Source: JACDHG01 sp963811585 (lineage in GTDB: Bacteria; Actinomycetota; Actinomycetes; Propionibacteriales; Nocardioidaceae). Taken from it: a stretch of 64,000 nucleotides of DNA. Positions 1 to 8,971 of this stretch are shown one piece after another; within the stretch, counting starts at the first letter, position 1; each line of letters begins with the position of its first letter. Under the pieces are notes generated by a model, which was given only the letters and a program-made list of their open reading frames with translations, searched no databases and had not been told where the DNA came from. Position numbers and translations under genes: made by a program. The DNA lies in NCBI GenBank assembly GCA_963811585.1, contig CAWERR010000009.1:1-64000 (forward strand), read 5' to 3'.

Positions 1-721
1 CGGTGAAGCGGTGCCACGCCACACCCATCGTCGCGTTCATCGCCAGCACGATCATCCAGGTGAACGAGATGACGATCTTGAGCATGGCGACCAGGTAGAT
101 GAGGTTCTCGAGGCTGGACGTGCTGAGGCCAGACAGTGCGTCACCGATGAAGAACGTGAGTGGGTAGTGCTCAGTCGAGGGGTCGCTGTCGAGGGCGTAC
201 TCGGCTCCGCGCAAGGCGAGGATGCAGAGCCCGATCCCGACGATGACTGCCTCGACGAAGTAGCCCTGCCACATCCGCGACCCGGAGAACCGGCTGTAGC
301 GGCCCGCTGCGCCGGTTGGCAGGTTGGTCAGCCGGATCGCAATGAGCCCGAGGATCGACACGAGCATGAGCCAGGTGATCAGCTCGGTCGCCCACTCGAA
401 GACCACCCAGTGGCCGATCAGGGGAAGGGCGTATGCCGCATCGAACAGCTGGCCGAACGCGGTGACCAGCGTGAAGAAGAGGAAGCCGAACCCGACGAAG
501 ACGAACCAGTGGAGGATCCCGACATGGCTCCACTGGAGCATCCGGGTATGTCCCAGCGTCTCCTTGAGCATGGCTGCCCAGCGCGATGCCTTGTGCGTCG
601 ACCGGCCGGTGACTGGCTGACCGGTCGAAACGACCGCCACGATCTGCCCGATGGCTCGTGCGAACAGCGCCACAGCAACGGCCGTGATCGCCAGCGAAAC
701 GACGATGGCAAGCACCTGCAT
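1..721 (-). CDS. Membrane Fe-S reductase (HdrD/GlpC-like), N-terminal part only
   Basis: The frame is open from an ATG at 721 to the window edge, so only the first 240 residues are seen. An AAGGAG ribosome site lies just before the start. The product begins MQVLAIVVSLAITAVAV and has about five hydrophobic segments (near residues 2-22, 68-92, 104-128, 155-172 and 205-228), with the phrases KETLGHTRMLQWSHVG and HWFVFVGFGFLFFTLVTAFG. This resembles the membrane domain of the large actinobacterial iron-sulfur reductases such as M. tuberculosis Rv0338c, which place a cysteine-rich domain after the membrane part. That domain would lie outside the window, so the catalytic role is an inference from family memory. 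Its start faces the stop of the TPR gene to the right, and both genes read leftward. Confidence 0.6.
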   Translation of the reverse strand, partial: MQVLAIVVSLAITAVAVALFARAIGQIVAVVSTGQPVTGRSTHKASRWAAMLKETLGHTRMLQWSHVGILHWFVFVGFGFLFFTLVTAFGQLFDAAYALPLIGHWVVFEWATELITWLMLVSILGLIAIRLTNLPTGAAGRYSRFSGSRMWQGYFVEAVIVGIGLCILALRGAEYALDSDPSTEHYPLTFFIGDALSGLSTSSLENLIYLVAMLKIVISFTWMIVLAMNATMGVAWHRFT

Positions 722-833
722 GGCGACTCCTTGCATCCGCGTCCGCTACCCGGTCGACGCGGCGACCCTGGTGGAGTGACCCTAGAGGTCGCCACGATAG
801 GGAATGTCGGCGGGCTGGTGCGTCAGCTGAGGG

Positions 834-1763
834 TCAGCGTCGGCGGCGTGACGGCGTCGGCTCCACCGGCTCTTCGGCCTGGAAGTCAGACATCCGGGTC
901 AGCCGCTCCGGATGGTTCTTGACGAACCATGGGTCCTGCGACATCAGCTCGTAGGCTCGAGCGAATGCTTCGGCGGCCTCGGCCTGGCGTCGGAGTGAGA
1001 CGAGCAGCTCACCTCGTTCCTCGTGCACGTAGCCGTCGTTGACACTCTCAGGCCGCTCGGCCAGATCGTCTTGGATCGCGAGCGCTTCCTCGTAGCGGTG
1101 CATCGACCGGAGTGCGCGGCCCACTGTCCACTTGGCAATGGCGATCTCGCGAGCGCTGCCGTGCTCCTGGCGCGCGGCCAGGGACCCCTCGAAGTACGAC
1201 AGGGCTTTCTTGAAGTTCCCCGTTTCGTGATAGTCCCAGCCCATGTTGTTGAGCAATGTCGCGAACCATCGACGGGCGGCTGGGTCGCTCGACCCTCCCG
1301 CTTCCTCGATCGCGCGCTGGTTCCACTCCTTGGCCGCTTCGGGGCCGTCGGTGTGGCCGATGGCGATCGCGGTCATGTGGAGCGCGTCGACGGCCAGGCT
1401 CTCAACCTTCGCAGTCGACGCACACTCGTATGCGCGGTCGAAGAACGGGAGCGCCTGGACGTGCTTGCCTTCTGAGTTATGGATACGCCCGCGCTCGATT
1501 TCGAGCCGTGCCTGCACGTGGTTGCGTGCCTGGATCCCGGCCACGACCGCCAGATCGGCCTCGATCGAGTCGAGCGCCGCGAGGGCTCCGTCGTAGAAAC
1601 CTTGCAGTCCCAATGCGCGTGCAGCCTGCGTTTGGAGCACCAGGCCGGGCGCGGTGTTTCCCCCGGCCTGGTCGGAAGCGATCTGAAACTCCTCGTACGA
1701 GGCCGCGGGGTCCGCGAAATCCCAGGTTTCCAGGATCAGTAGTTCGGTTTGTGCGGGCGTCAT
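834..1763 (-). CDS. Tetratricopeptide repeat protein
   Basis: The product has 309 residues with no signal peptide or membrane segment, so it is probably cytoplasmic. Several helix-pair units with TPR spacing are visible, for example around GFYDGALAALDSIEADL, GKHVQALPFFDRAYECA, GNFKKALSYFEGSLAAR and HRYEEALAIQDDL, covering roughly residues 50-290. The C-terminus ends in a basic SRRRR tail. TPR proteins mediate protein-protein contacts, and no enzymatic domain is seen. The gene is transcribed away from hutH with a 275-bp gap between the two starts. Partner and role are unknown. Confidence 0.7.
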   Translation of the reverse strand: MTPAQTELLILETWDFADPAASYEEFQIASDQAGGNTAPGLVLQTQAARALGLQGFYDGALAALDSIEADLAVVAGIQARNHVQARLEIERGRIHNSEGKHVQALPFFDRAYECASTAKVESLAVDALHMTAIAIGHTDGPEAAKEWNQRAIEEAGGSSDPAARRWFATLLNNMGWDYHETGNFKKALSYFEGSLAARQEHGSAREIAIAKWTVGRALRSMHRYEEALAIQDDLAERPESVNDGYVHEERGELLVSLRRQAEAAEAFARAYELMSQDPWFVKNHPERLTRMSDFQAEEPVEPTPSRRRR

Positions 1764-1929
1764 AGCCGGTGCCTTTCAGGGCCTGAGGGAACTCCCGGAG
1801 ACGAGGCAAGACCGTCGGGACTCGCCGGACCTCATCTGTGAGGGAGTGGCCACGTTCAGTGTGCAACGCCTAGCGCCCGGATGGGGCCGAACGAGCCGGA
1901 GTCCTCGAACTGTTTCCGGCGATAACACG

Positions 1930-1944
1930 CATCTGTCGCAGATG
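1930..1944. promoter_or_regulatory. Inverted repeat CATCTG-TCG-CAGATG upstream of hutH
   Basis: A perfect 6-bp inverted repeat with a 3-bp centre lies in the 275-bp gap between the divergent TPR gene and hutH. A second small inverted repeat (GAGTC-GGGG-GACTC) lies at 1977-1990. Either could be an operator for hutH or the TPR gene. No regulator gene is adjacent, so the role is a guess. Confidence 0.3.
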
Positions 1945-2038
1945 TCCGTCTCGTGCGGGGTTACGCGTAGCGCGCTGAGTCGGGGGACTCCCTCAACCGT
2001 GGGTCAGGCTCTCAGCGTGTGCAGGGCAGAATGGCCGG

Positions 2039-3583
2039 ATGACCTCAGTCGTCACCGTCGGCATCGGCCCCGTCTCACGCGAGGACGTTGTCGCCGTCGC
2101 CCGCCACGGTGCGGGGGTTGTGCTCGCCGATGACGCCGTTGCTGCCATCGAACGGTCCCGTGCCGTGGTCGACCGGCTGGCCTCGGCAGTGACGCCGTCA
2201 TACGGCATATCGACAGGATTCGGCGCCCTGGCAACGCGTCACATCGCTCCACCTATGCGCGCCCAGCTGCAACGCTCGCTGATCCGGTCTCACGCGGCCG
2301 GCTCCGGGGCAGAAGTGGAGACTGACGTCGTTCGCGCGATGATGCTGCTTCGGCTGTCGACGCTCGCGACCGGGCGGACCGGGATCCGGCTCGAGACGGC
2401 TCAAGCGCTGGCTGCCTTGCTCTCGGCGGGCGTGACCCCGATCGTGCACGAGTTCGGGAGTCTTGGCTGCTCCGGCGACCTCGCGCCGCTGGCCCACTGC
2501 GCGCTGGCGCTGATGGGCGAGGGCGACGTCCGCGACGTCTCCGGTGTACGTCGTCCGGCCGCCACGGTCCTCGCCGAGATCGGCGTCCAGCCCGTGGAGC
2601 TCGCGGAGAAGGAAGGTCTTGCCCTCATCAACGGCACCGACGGGATGCTGGGGATGCTCGTGCTCGCGCTCCACGACCTCGACCGGCTGCTCACCGTCGC
2701 CGACATTGGAGCGGCCATGTCGGTCGAAGGGCTACTCGCGACGGATCGAGTCTTCGCCGCCGACCTGCAGGAGCTGCGCCCGCATCCCGGCCAAGCCCTC
2801 GCTGCCTCGAACTTGCGCGCGCTGCTCATCGGATCGGGCGTCGTGGCGAGCCATCGCGGACCCGACTGCAATCGCGTGCAGGACGCCTACTCACTGAGGT
2901 GTTCGCCGCAGGTGCATGGCGCTGCACGTGACACGGTGGCCTACGCGACGAGCGTCGCCGAGCGCGAGCTTGCGTCCACCATCGATAACCCGGTGGTCCT
3001 CGAGGACGGTCGCGTCGAGAGCAACGGCAACTTCCACGGTGCCCCGTTGGCGTACGTACTCGACTTCCTGGCGATCCCGGTTGCCGATGTGGCGAGCATG
3101 GCCGAGCGTCGTACGGACCGGTTCCTCGACATGGCTCGCAACGCCGGACTGCCGCCGTTCCTCGCCGACGACCCGGGCGTGGACAGCGGCCACATGATCG
3201 CCCAGTACACGCAGGCCGCAATCGTCTCGGAGCTGAAGCGGATGGCCAATCCGGCCAGTGTCGACTCGATCCCCTCGAGTGCGATGCAGGAAGACCATGT
3301 GTCGATGGGCTGGTCTTCGGCGCGCAAACTGCGGCGCGGCGTCGATGGCCTCACGCGCGTCATCGCCATCGAGGTGCTCACTGCTGCGCGGGGCATCGAC
3401 ATGCGTGCGCCGCTCGAGCCTTCGCCTGCGACGGCCGCCGTGATCGCAACGTTGCGCACGCATGTCGCCGGCCCAGGCCCCGACCGACACCTCGCGCCGG
3501 AAATCGAGGCCGCTGTCCAGCTGGTGGCGTCAGGGGCGATCGTTGACGCTGCGAACTCTGTTCTGCCGATCCCTCTCGTTTGA
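2039..3583 (+). CDS. hutH: Histidine ammonia-lyase
   Basis: This enzyme catalyses the first step of histidine breakdown, L-histidine to trans-urocanate plus ammonia. The product has 514 residues, the usual length. The MIO-forming tripeptide is in GSLGCSGDLAPL at residues 140-151 (Cys144-Ser145-Gly146). The Cys form is one I recall from actinobacterial HutH, where other bacteria usually have Ala. The N-terminal YGISTGFG loop (residues 55-62) is also intact. No strong ribosome site is seen before the ATG at 2039, but the protein start matches the family. hutU follows 22 bases later in the same direction, so the two are probably co-transcribed. The remaining pathway genes lie about 21 kb away. 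Confidence 0.96.
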   Translation: MTSVVTVGIGPVSREDVVAVARHGAGVVLADDAVAAIERSRAVVDRLASAVTPSYGISTGFGALATRHIAPPMRAQLQRSLIRSHAAGSGAEVETDVVRAMMLLRLSTLATGRTGIRLETAQALAALLSAGVTPIVHEFGSLGCSGDLAPLAHCALALMGEGDVRDVSGVRRPAATVLAEIGVQPVELAEKEGLALINGTDGMLGMLVLALHDLDRLLTVADIGAAMSVEGLLATDRVFAADLQELRPHPGQALAASNLRALLIGSGVVASHRGPDCNRVQDAYSLRCSPQVHGAARDTVAYATSVAERELASTIDNPVVLEDGRVESNGNFHGAPLAYVLDFLAIPVADVASMAERRTDRFLDMARNAGLPPFLADDPGVDSGHMIAQYTQAAIVSELKRMANPASVDSIPSSAMQEDHVSMGWSSARKLRRGVDGLTRVIAIEVLTAARGIDMRAPLEPSPATAAVIATLRTHVAGPGPDRHLAPEIEAAVQLVASGAIVDAANSVLPIPLV

Positions 3584-3605
3584 CCGATCCGACCAAGGAG
3601 CCTCC

Positions 3606-5288
3606 ATGACCGCAGGCAGCTCATCGCGCATCGTCCGTGCCGCGCGTGGCACGGACCTGACTGCCAGGTCGTGGCAGACAGAGGCACCTCTGCGGATGCT
3701 GATGAACAACCTCGACCCCGAGGTTGCGGAGCATCCCGAGGAGCTGGTCGTCTACGGCGGCTCGGGCAAGGCAGCCCGGGACTGGCCGTCATACGACGCG
3801 ATCGTGCGATCGCTGACGGACCTGCACCTCGACGAGACTCTGCTGGTCCAAAGCGGTCGGCCGGTCGGGGTCATGCGTACGCATGAGTGGGCGCCTCGGG
3901 TGCTCATCGCCAACTCGAACTTGGTCGGCGACTGGGCCAACTGGGAGGAGTTTCGGCGGCTCGAACAGCTGGGACTCACGATGTATGGCCAGATGACCGC
4001 CGGGTCATGGATCTATATCGGCACGCAAGGCATCCTCCAGGGCACCTACGAGACGTTCGCTGCCATCGCGACCAAGCTCGCGGCGGCCGGCACGCATCCG
4101 GGCAGCGACGGCTCGCTTGCCGGCATGATCACCCTGACGGCAGGGCTTGGCGGGATGGGTGGCGCCCAGCCGCTGGCGGTGACGATGAATGACGGCGTGT
4201 GCATCTGCATCGAGTGCGATGACTCTCGGATCAAGCGGCGCATCGCGCACCGCTACCTCGACGTTCGGGCCGAGTCCCTCGCGCATGCCGTGGAGCTTGC
4301 CGTCGCAGCCCGTGACGCACGTAAGCCCTTGTCCATAGGGGTTCTGGGCAACGCAGCAGGGATGGTGCCCGAGCTGCTCGCGATGGACGCGCCGATCGAT
4401 ATCGTCACCGACCAGACCTCGGCACACGACCCGCTGATGTACCTCCCGATCGGCGTCGACTTCGATGACTGGGTGACGTCTCGCGAAAAGGATCCGGCCG
4501 ACTTCACAGACCGGGCGCGCGAGTCGATGGCGCGGCACTGCGAGGCAATGGTCGGGTTCATGGACGCGGGCGCCGAGGTGTTCGACTACGGCAACTCGCT
4601 GCGAGCCGAAGCGCAGCTGGGTGGGTACGGCCGCGCGTTCGACTACCCGGGGTTCGTGCCGGCGTACATCCGGCCACTGTTCTGCGAAGGCAAGGGGCCG
4701 TTTCGCTGGGCTGCGCTGTCTGGCGAAGCAAGCGACATCGACGCCACCGATCGCGCCATCCTCGAGCTGTTCCCCGACAACGACAACTTGCACAGGTGGA
4801 TCAGCAAGGCACGCGATCTGGTGCACTACCAGGGACTGCCGGCACGGATCTGCTGGCTCGGGTACGGCGAACGGCACCTGGCGGGGATACGGTTCAACGA
4901 CATGGTGGCATCGGGCGAGCTGCAGGCGCCGCTCGTCATCGGTCGTGACCATCTCGACTGCGGATCAGTTGCGTCGCCGTACCGCGAGACCGAGTCCATG
5001 CTCGACGGCTCCGACGCCATCGCGGACTGGCCACTGCTCAACGCGATGGTCAACGTGGCGTCCGGTGCCTCATGGGTGTCAATCCATCACGGCGGCGGTG
5101 TCGGCATCGGCCGCTCGATCCACGCCGGTCAGGTGGTGGTCGTCGACGGAACTGACCTGGCAGGGCAGAAGGCCGAACGCGTCCTCACCAATGACCCCGG
5201 CATGGGCGTGATCCGACATGTCGACGCCGGCTACGACCGGGCATCGGAAGTAGCACACGAACGCGACGTCGCGATCCCCATGCAGTGA
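3606..5288 (+). CDS. hutU: Urocanate hydratase
   Basis: This enzyme converts urocanate to 4-imidazolone-5-propionate using tightly bound NAD+. The reading frame stays open upstream to 3462 inside hutH, but the ATG at 3606 has a clear AAGGAG site at 3595-3600 and gives the normal 560 residues. The glycine-rich NAD site GLGGMGGAQPLA and the segment RPLFCEGKGPFRWAALSG, which carries the catalytic cysteine, are both intact. It is the second gene of the hutHU unit. Its stop is three bases from the end of the opposing gene at 5292. Confidence 0.96.
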   Translation: MTAGSSSRIVRAARGTDLTARSWQTEAPLRMLMNNLDPEVAEHPEELVVYGGSGKAARDWPSYDAIVRSLTDLHLDETLLVQSGRPVGVMRTHEWAPRVLIANSNLVGDWANWEEFRRLEQLGLTMYGQMTAGSWIYIGTQGILQGTYETFAAIATKLAAAGTHPGSDGSLAGMITLTAGLGGMGGAQPLAVTMNDGVCICIECDDSRIKRRIAHRYLDVRAESLAHAVELAVAARDARKPLSIGVLGNAAGMVPELLAMDAPIDIVTDQTSAHDPLMYLPIGVDFDDWVTSREKDPADFTDRARESMARHCEAMVGFMDAGAEVFDYGNSLRAEAQLGGYGRAFDYPGFVPAYIRPLFCEGKGPFRWAALSGEASDIDATDRAILELFPDNDNLHRWISKARDLVHYQGLPARICWLGYGERHLAGIRFNDMVASGELQAPLVIGRDHLDCGSVASPYRETESMLDGSDAIADWPLLNAMVNVASGASWVSIHHGGGVGIGRSIHAGQVVVVDGTDLAGQKAERVLTNDPGMGVIRHVDAGYDRASEVAHERDVAIPMQ

Positions 5289-5291
5289 GCG

Positions 5292-5822
5292 TCAGGGCGT
5301 GCGCTCCGCGTGCAACCACCGCAGCCAGCTGGCGAATTCGTCAGGGTTGACGCCCTGGTCTGTCGGGAGTGCGAATGACGTGTGACCGGTCAGTTGGGTG
5401 TTCACACGTCCGAGGCCCCGCTGCCAGGACGATCGCTCGGCGGCGAGACGAGCCTCCGCCTCGGGGGTGGTGTCCAGCAGCACCGTCTTGACCGGCGCCG
5501 CGAAAACCCGGATGCCGACGATCTCGTTCCATCCGACCCGAGCTCGGTCCACGGCCACACCAGCGTGATCGATCACCGTCACCGGCTTCCCGGTTGCGAG
5601 CCGCCAGCCCAAAGCTGGCAATCCGAGGACGCCGAAGAAGGCGACTGCCAAGACACCGATGACCATGCGCGCGCCACCTTCACCGATCATCACGACTCCA
5701 ATGGCAACGAAGGCAACGCACACGACCAGGAGCACTGCCATCTTGCCGCGCGCGCTCCTGAGCACGAGCCGGCCGTTGCCCTGAATGTCGGCAGTCCAGC
5801 GCTGGGGGTCGCTCTTCGCCAT
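5292..5822 (-). CDS. Small membrane protein with PH-like tail (STM3941-like)
   Basis: The ATG at 5822 gives 176 residues and has a GGAAGGAAG site before it. Two hydrophobic segments near residues 27-45 and 50-70 are followed by a domain containing VTVIDHAGVAVDRARVGWNEIVGIRV, a pattern seen in bacterial PH-like membrane proteins such as the STM3941 family. That assignment is tentative. It converges with hutU with a 3-bp gap, and no function can be derived from context. Confidence 0.5.
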   Translation of the reverse strand: MAKSDPQRWTADIQGNGRLVLRSARGKMAVLLVVCVAFVAIGVVMIGEGGARMVIGVLAVAFFGVLGLPALGWRLATGKPVTVIDHAGVAVDRARVGWNEIVGIRVFAAPVKTVLLDTTPEAEARLAAERSSWQRGLGRVNTQLTGHTSFALPTDQGVNPDEFASWLRWLHAERTP

Positions 5823-5862
5823 CGACTTCCTTCCGTCAATCACGTTTGTCGCACTCAGGCTG

Positions 5863-6471
5863 TCATGCGTGCTTGCCCCACTGGCCACGGTGCACCACGT
5901 CATCGACGGGCTTGCGGCCGCGCCGCAGGGACGGCGACAAGGTGTCCGGCGCCCGATGGCCGACTGTAATGGCACCGATCGGCGTGTAGTGCGCAGGGAT
6001 CGCGAACTCCGACCTTAACGTCGGCCACGCGGCGCTGGGAATTCCGAAGAAGCACGCACCAAGTCCTTCGTCGGTGGCCGTCTGAAGCATGAGCAGTGCG
6101 GCCATGCCGGTGTCGATGTCCCAGTACGGAACAGGCCAGCGACTCTCATCCCGGTCGGTCCACCCCTTGTCGGGCGCGGCATACCGGTCGAGGTAAGCCT
6201 CCTTGCACGACAGGGGCACGATGATCACCGGCGCACGCAGCATGCCGCTCAGCCAGCTGTCTGGCTGATCGCCGCTCTCCCGGGTGCTGGCCCAGAACCG
6301 CTGTACGTCGACGGCGGTGTCAAGCAGCAGGAAGGCCCAGCCTTGGCTGAACCCGGCGCTCGGAGCGTGCAACGCGTTGGCCAGGATCCGCTCCACGGTT
6401 GCCGAATCAACCGATTCGTCCGTGTAGTTGCGTATCATGCGGCGCCGGTTGACGACCTGCTGGAAATCCAT
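5863..6471 (-). CDS. Nitroreductase family protein
   Basis: The product has 202 residues from the ATG at 6471. The N-terminus MDFQQVVNRRRMIRNYTDE, the phrase NALHAPSAGFSQGWAF and the late segment LGACFFGIPSAAWPTLRSEFAIPAHYTPIGAITVG-type core are typical of FMN-dependent nitroreductase-fold oxidoreductases. These proteins reduce nitro compounds, quinones or related substrates with NAD(P)H, and the substrate here is unknown. An AAAGGGA site lies upstream. The gene follows the same direction as its small neighbour to the left, 40 bases away, and may share its transcript. Confidence 0.8.
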   Translation of the reverse strand: MDFQQVVNRRRMIRNYTDESVDSATVERILANALHAPSAGFSQGWAFLLLDTAVDVQRFWASTRESGDQPDSWLSGMLRAPVIIVPLSCKEAYLDRYAAPDKGWTDRDESRWPVPYWDIDTGMAALLMLQTATDEGLGACFFGIPSAAWPTLRSEFAIPAHYTPIGAITVGHRAPDTLSPSLRRGRKPVDDVVHRGQWGKHA

Positions 6472-6669
6472 CGAATTAGTCCCTTTCGCTCGGATCAAAA
6501 AGCAGCGCAGCGTGTTGGAACCATCACGGAATTGACGCTGTTGTAGTTCCGACATCCCGACTAGAATTACCGAAACTGGGCACAGCCCAGTTTGTCATAA
6601 ATGGTTGCGCTGCGGCTGAGTCGGAGGGGATTCCAGGACTCAGCCTTGCGTCAGAGGGGAGTCCAACTC

Positions 6670-7953
6670 ATGTTTAAAATTTCTCGGTCCGTCGCTCTGG
6701 TGGGCCTTACCGCGGGCTTCCTGGTCGCGACGACAGTTGCGAGCGGATCCATCCATCATGACGACGTCGTGCTGCAGGATCCGGTCAACTACACGCCTCA
6801 GGTCCTGGTAACCACGGATGTGCCCAAGCCGCACATCGACGGCATCTCACAACTGGGCGGCGTCATCTATGCCGGCGGTCGGTTCGACCGGGTTGAGGAA
6901 GACGGAGGCGCGCAGTTCAACCGCGGGAACTTCATGGCGTTCAACGCCAACAACGGGCAGATTCTCGACCTCCCCACGGACCCGACGTTCGACCGGCAGA
7001 TCTTCGCCGTCGAAGCGTTTGGAGATTCGATCTACGTCGGTGGCCAGTTCCGTCAGGTCAACGGCATCGTCCGCAGAGCTGTGGTCAAGCTCAACCTCGA
7101 CGGCACGGTGGACATGGGCTTCAACGCGAGGCTCGGCGGTCAGGTCAACAAGCTGCAGATGCACAACGGCAGGTTGATCGTGGGGGGCAGCGTCGGCAAC
7201 AAGCTGATTGCGCTCAACCCTGACACGGGGGCCGACACCGGCTACATCAACCTCGGCATCGCTGACCAGATCCCCAACTCGTGGGGCACCGTCTCCGTCT
7301 ACAGCTTCACGATCAGCCCGGCGGGCGACAAGATCATCGCGACCGGTAACTTCCGTGTCGTCAGCGGCCAGTCCCGGCACCGCCTCTTCGTTGCCAACCT
7401 CGGCGAAACCGGCGCGACGCTCGACCCGTGGTACTACGCAGACTTCCGTAGGGCCTGCTCATCGACTCACCCGAGGCGCATCGCTTATCTGCAAGGTGTC
7501 GACTTCTCGCCGGACGGCAGCTACTTCGTCGTCGTCGCGACCGGACAGATCCCCAACCCGGGCGACCTCGGGCGGACCGTGTGCGATGGCATCGGGCGCT
7601 TCGACATGGACGACATGACCCAGCCGCAATGGATCAACTACACCGGCGGCGACAGTGTGTGGGCAGTGTCTGTGACAGGTGCGGCCGTCTACGTGCAGGG
7701 TCACTTCCAGTGGCTCGACAACAGGTTCGGCTTCGCCAGCAGGTGCCCGGCCAACCGGGTCTGCGCTCGCAGGCTGGCGATCGGGGCAATCGACCCGGAC
7801 TCTGGTTTGGCATTGCCCTGGGCTCCGAACAAACCTGCGTCGATCGGTGGCAAAGTGTTCCTCGCCACCGACGAGGGGCTGTGGGTCGGGTCCGACAGCC
7901 AGTACTTCGATGGAGAGCCACACCGCGGCATCGCGTTTGCGCCCCTGCCCTAA
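6670..7953 (+). CDS. Secreted beta-propeller protein (delta-60/DUF5122-like), copy 1
   Basis: The ATG at 6670 with GGGGAG before it gives 427 residues. It begins with a signal peptide (MFKISRSVALVGLTAGFLVA, cleavage probably after VASG). The mature part repeats blades of the form VIYAGGRFDRV, SIYVGGQFRQVNG and LIVGGSVGNKLIALNPDTG, the pattern of delta-60 beta-propeller repeats. The end, HRGIAFAPLP, is shared with the two paralogues at 19889 and 21463. The protein is predicted to be exported, but no anchor is seen. A structural or binding role at the cell surface is an inference from its place at the edge of the polysaccharide island. Confidence 0.75.
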   Translation: MFKISRSVALVGLTAGFLVATTVASGSIHHDDVVLQDPVNYTPQVLVTTDVPKPHIDGISQLGGVIYAGGRFDRVEEDGGAQFNRGNFMAFNANNGQILDLPTDPTFDRQIFAVEAFGDSIYVGGQFRQVNGIVRRAVVKLNLDGTVDMGFNARLGGQVNKLQMHNGRLIVGGSVGNKLIALNPDTGADTGYINLGIADQIPNSWGTVSVYSFTISPAGDKIIATGNFRVVSGQSRHRLFVANLGETGATLDPWYYADFRRACSSTHPRRIAYLQGVDFSPDGSYFVVVATGQIPNPGDLGRTVCDGIGRFDMDDMTQPQWINYTGGDSVWAVSVTGAAVYVQGHFQWLDNRFGFASRCPANRVCARRLAIGAIDPDSGLALPWAPNKPASIGGKVFLATDEGLWVGSDSQYFDGEPHRGIAFAPLP

Positions 7954-8048
7954 GGGTGGGAGCACCAGCGGCATGCACTGAGTTCGGCAAACGCAGTGAG
8001 CCGATCCGCCTGGTCGCCTAGAGTCTTGAGGCGACCAGGAGGATCGGA

Positions 8049-8957
8049 ATGTCTGATGCGTCAACCCGGGGTGTCGGCCCGGACATCGCCATTGTTGGCG
8101 CCGCCAGGAGCGGTACGTCGCTGCTCGCCTCACAGCTCAGCGCACACCCCAGCATCGATCCGGGCTCGGTCAAGGAGCCCAACTTCTTCAGCCGTCGCCG
8201 CGACCACGACGCCGCCTGGTACGAGAGTCTGTACGCCGACCGCGCTAAGGGTTTGCTGCGCCTCGACGGCAGTGCCTCCTATACGTATCCGAAATTCCCG
8301 GATGCGCTGCAACTCCTGGCGAAGGCGTCGCCCGACGTCTACGTAATTTACGTCGTACGCGACCCAATTCCGCGCGCTATTTCTCACTACCTTTTCTATC
8401 GGTATTACTTTCACAACGAGCAGGCGGTCGACTTCGGTGCCGCGCTGCGGACTTCTCCGTTCTACGCCGACGTGAGCGACTACGAACGCTGGCTGGACCT
8501 GATCGGAGCCACTTTCCCTGAGGATCGAGTGCTGGTCGTTCCGTTCGGAGCCCTTCGTGACCCCCACGCCGAGGTCACCTCGGTCATCTCCACGGAACTG
8601 GGAATCAGCCAGGTGTCCGGCTCGAGCTCGGAGGGGTCTGCTCATCAGAACAACGTGGTCGAGTTCCGCCATCCTGCCGTGCGCAAGATGACGAGGGCGC
8701 TGCGACAGAGCCAGTGGTATCCGCAGGTGCGAGCCAGGCTCGGTGCCGATCGGATGCGACGGCTCCGTTCCGTCGTCACCAGAAAGCCAGATCTGCCGAC
8801 CAACAGCCAGGTGCTGGCATCCTGCGACGCCGAGCAGCTCGCCGCGTTGACGGAGCTCGAGCAGAGAGCGCGTGGGGCCGTCGGATCCTGGTTACGGAAC
8901 CAAGACAGACGGTTGGGGCTTGCCTGGGCCGAGCACTGGGATTTCGACGCGCACTGA
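8049..8957 (+). CDS. Sulfotransferase, copy 1
   Basis: The product has 302 residues, the size of PAPS-dependent sulfotransferases. The 5'-phosphosulfate loop is IVGAARSGTSLLA (around residues 15-27) and the 3'-phosphate motif is YVVRDPIPRAISHYL. AGGAGG precedes the ATG. The enzyme would transfer sulfate from PAPS to a hydroxyl or amino group. Given neighbouring glycosyltransferases, flippase and polymerase, a saccharide acceptor is likely but not shown. It converges with the glycosyltransferase at 8972. Confidence 0.82.
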   Translation: MSDASTRGVGPDIAIVGAARSGTSLLASQLSAHPSIDPGSVKEPNFFSRRRDHDAAWYESLYADRAKGLLRLDGSASYTYPKFPDALQLLAKASPDVYVIYVVRDPIPRAISHYLFYRYYFHNEQAVDFGAALRTSPFYADVSDYERWLDLIGATFPEDRVLVVPFGALRDPHAEVTSVISTELGISQVSGSSSEGSAHQNNVVEFRHPAVRKMTRALRQSQWYPQVRARLGADRMRRLRSVVTRKPDLPTNSQVLASCDAEQLAALTELEQRARGAVGSWLRNQDRRLGLAWAEHWDFDAH

Positions 8958-8971
8958 CCTTGCGCGAGTGC

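Noticed and set aside
11..922. 303-codon frame on the plus strand at the left end
   Set aside because: It is opposite the Fe-S reductase gene and its product is rich in Asp, Glu, His and Arg with no hydrophobic core. The minus-strand frame has clear membrane helices and a ribosome site.
3462..3605. Upstream extension of hutU into hutH
   Set aside because: The extra 48 residues are a shadow of hutH, and the ATG at 3606 has AAGGAG at the right distance.
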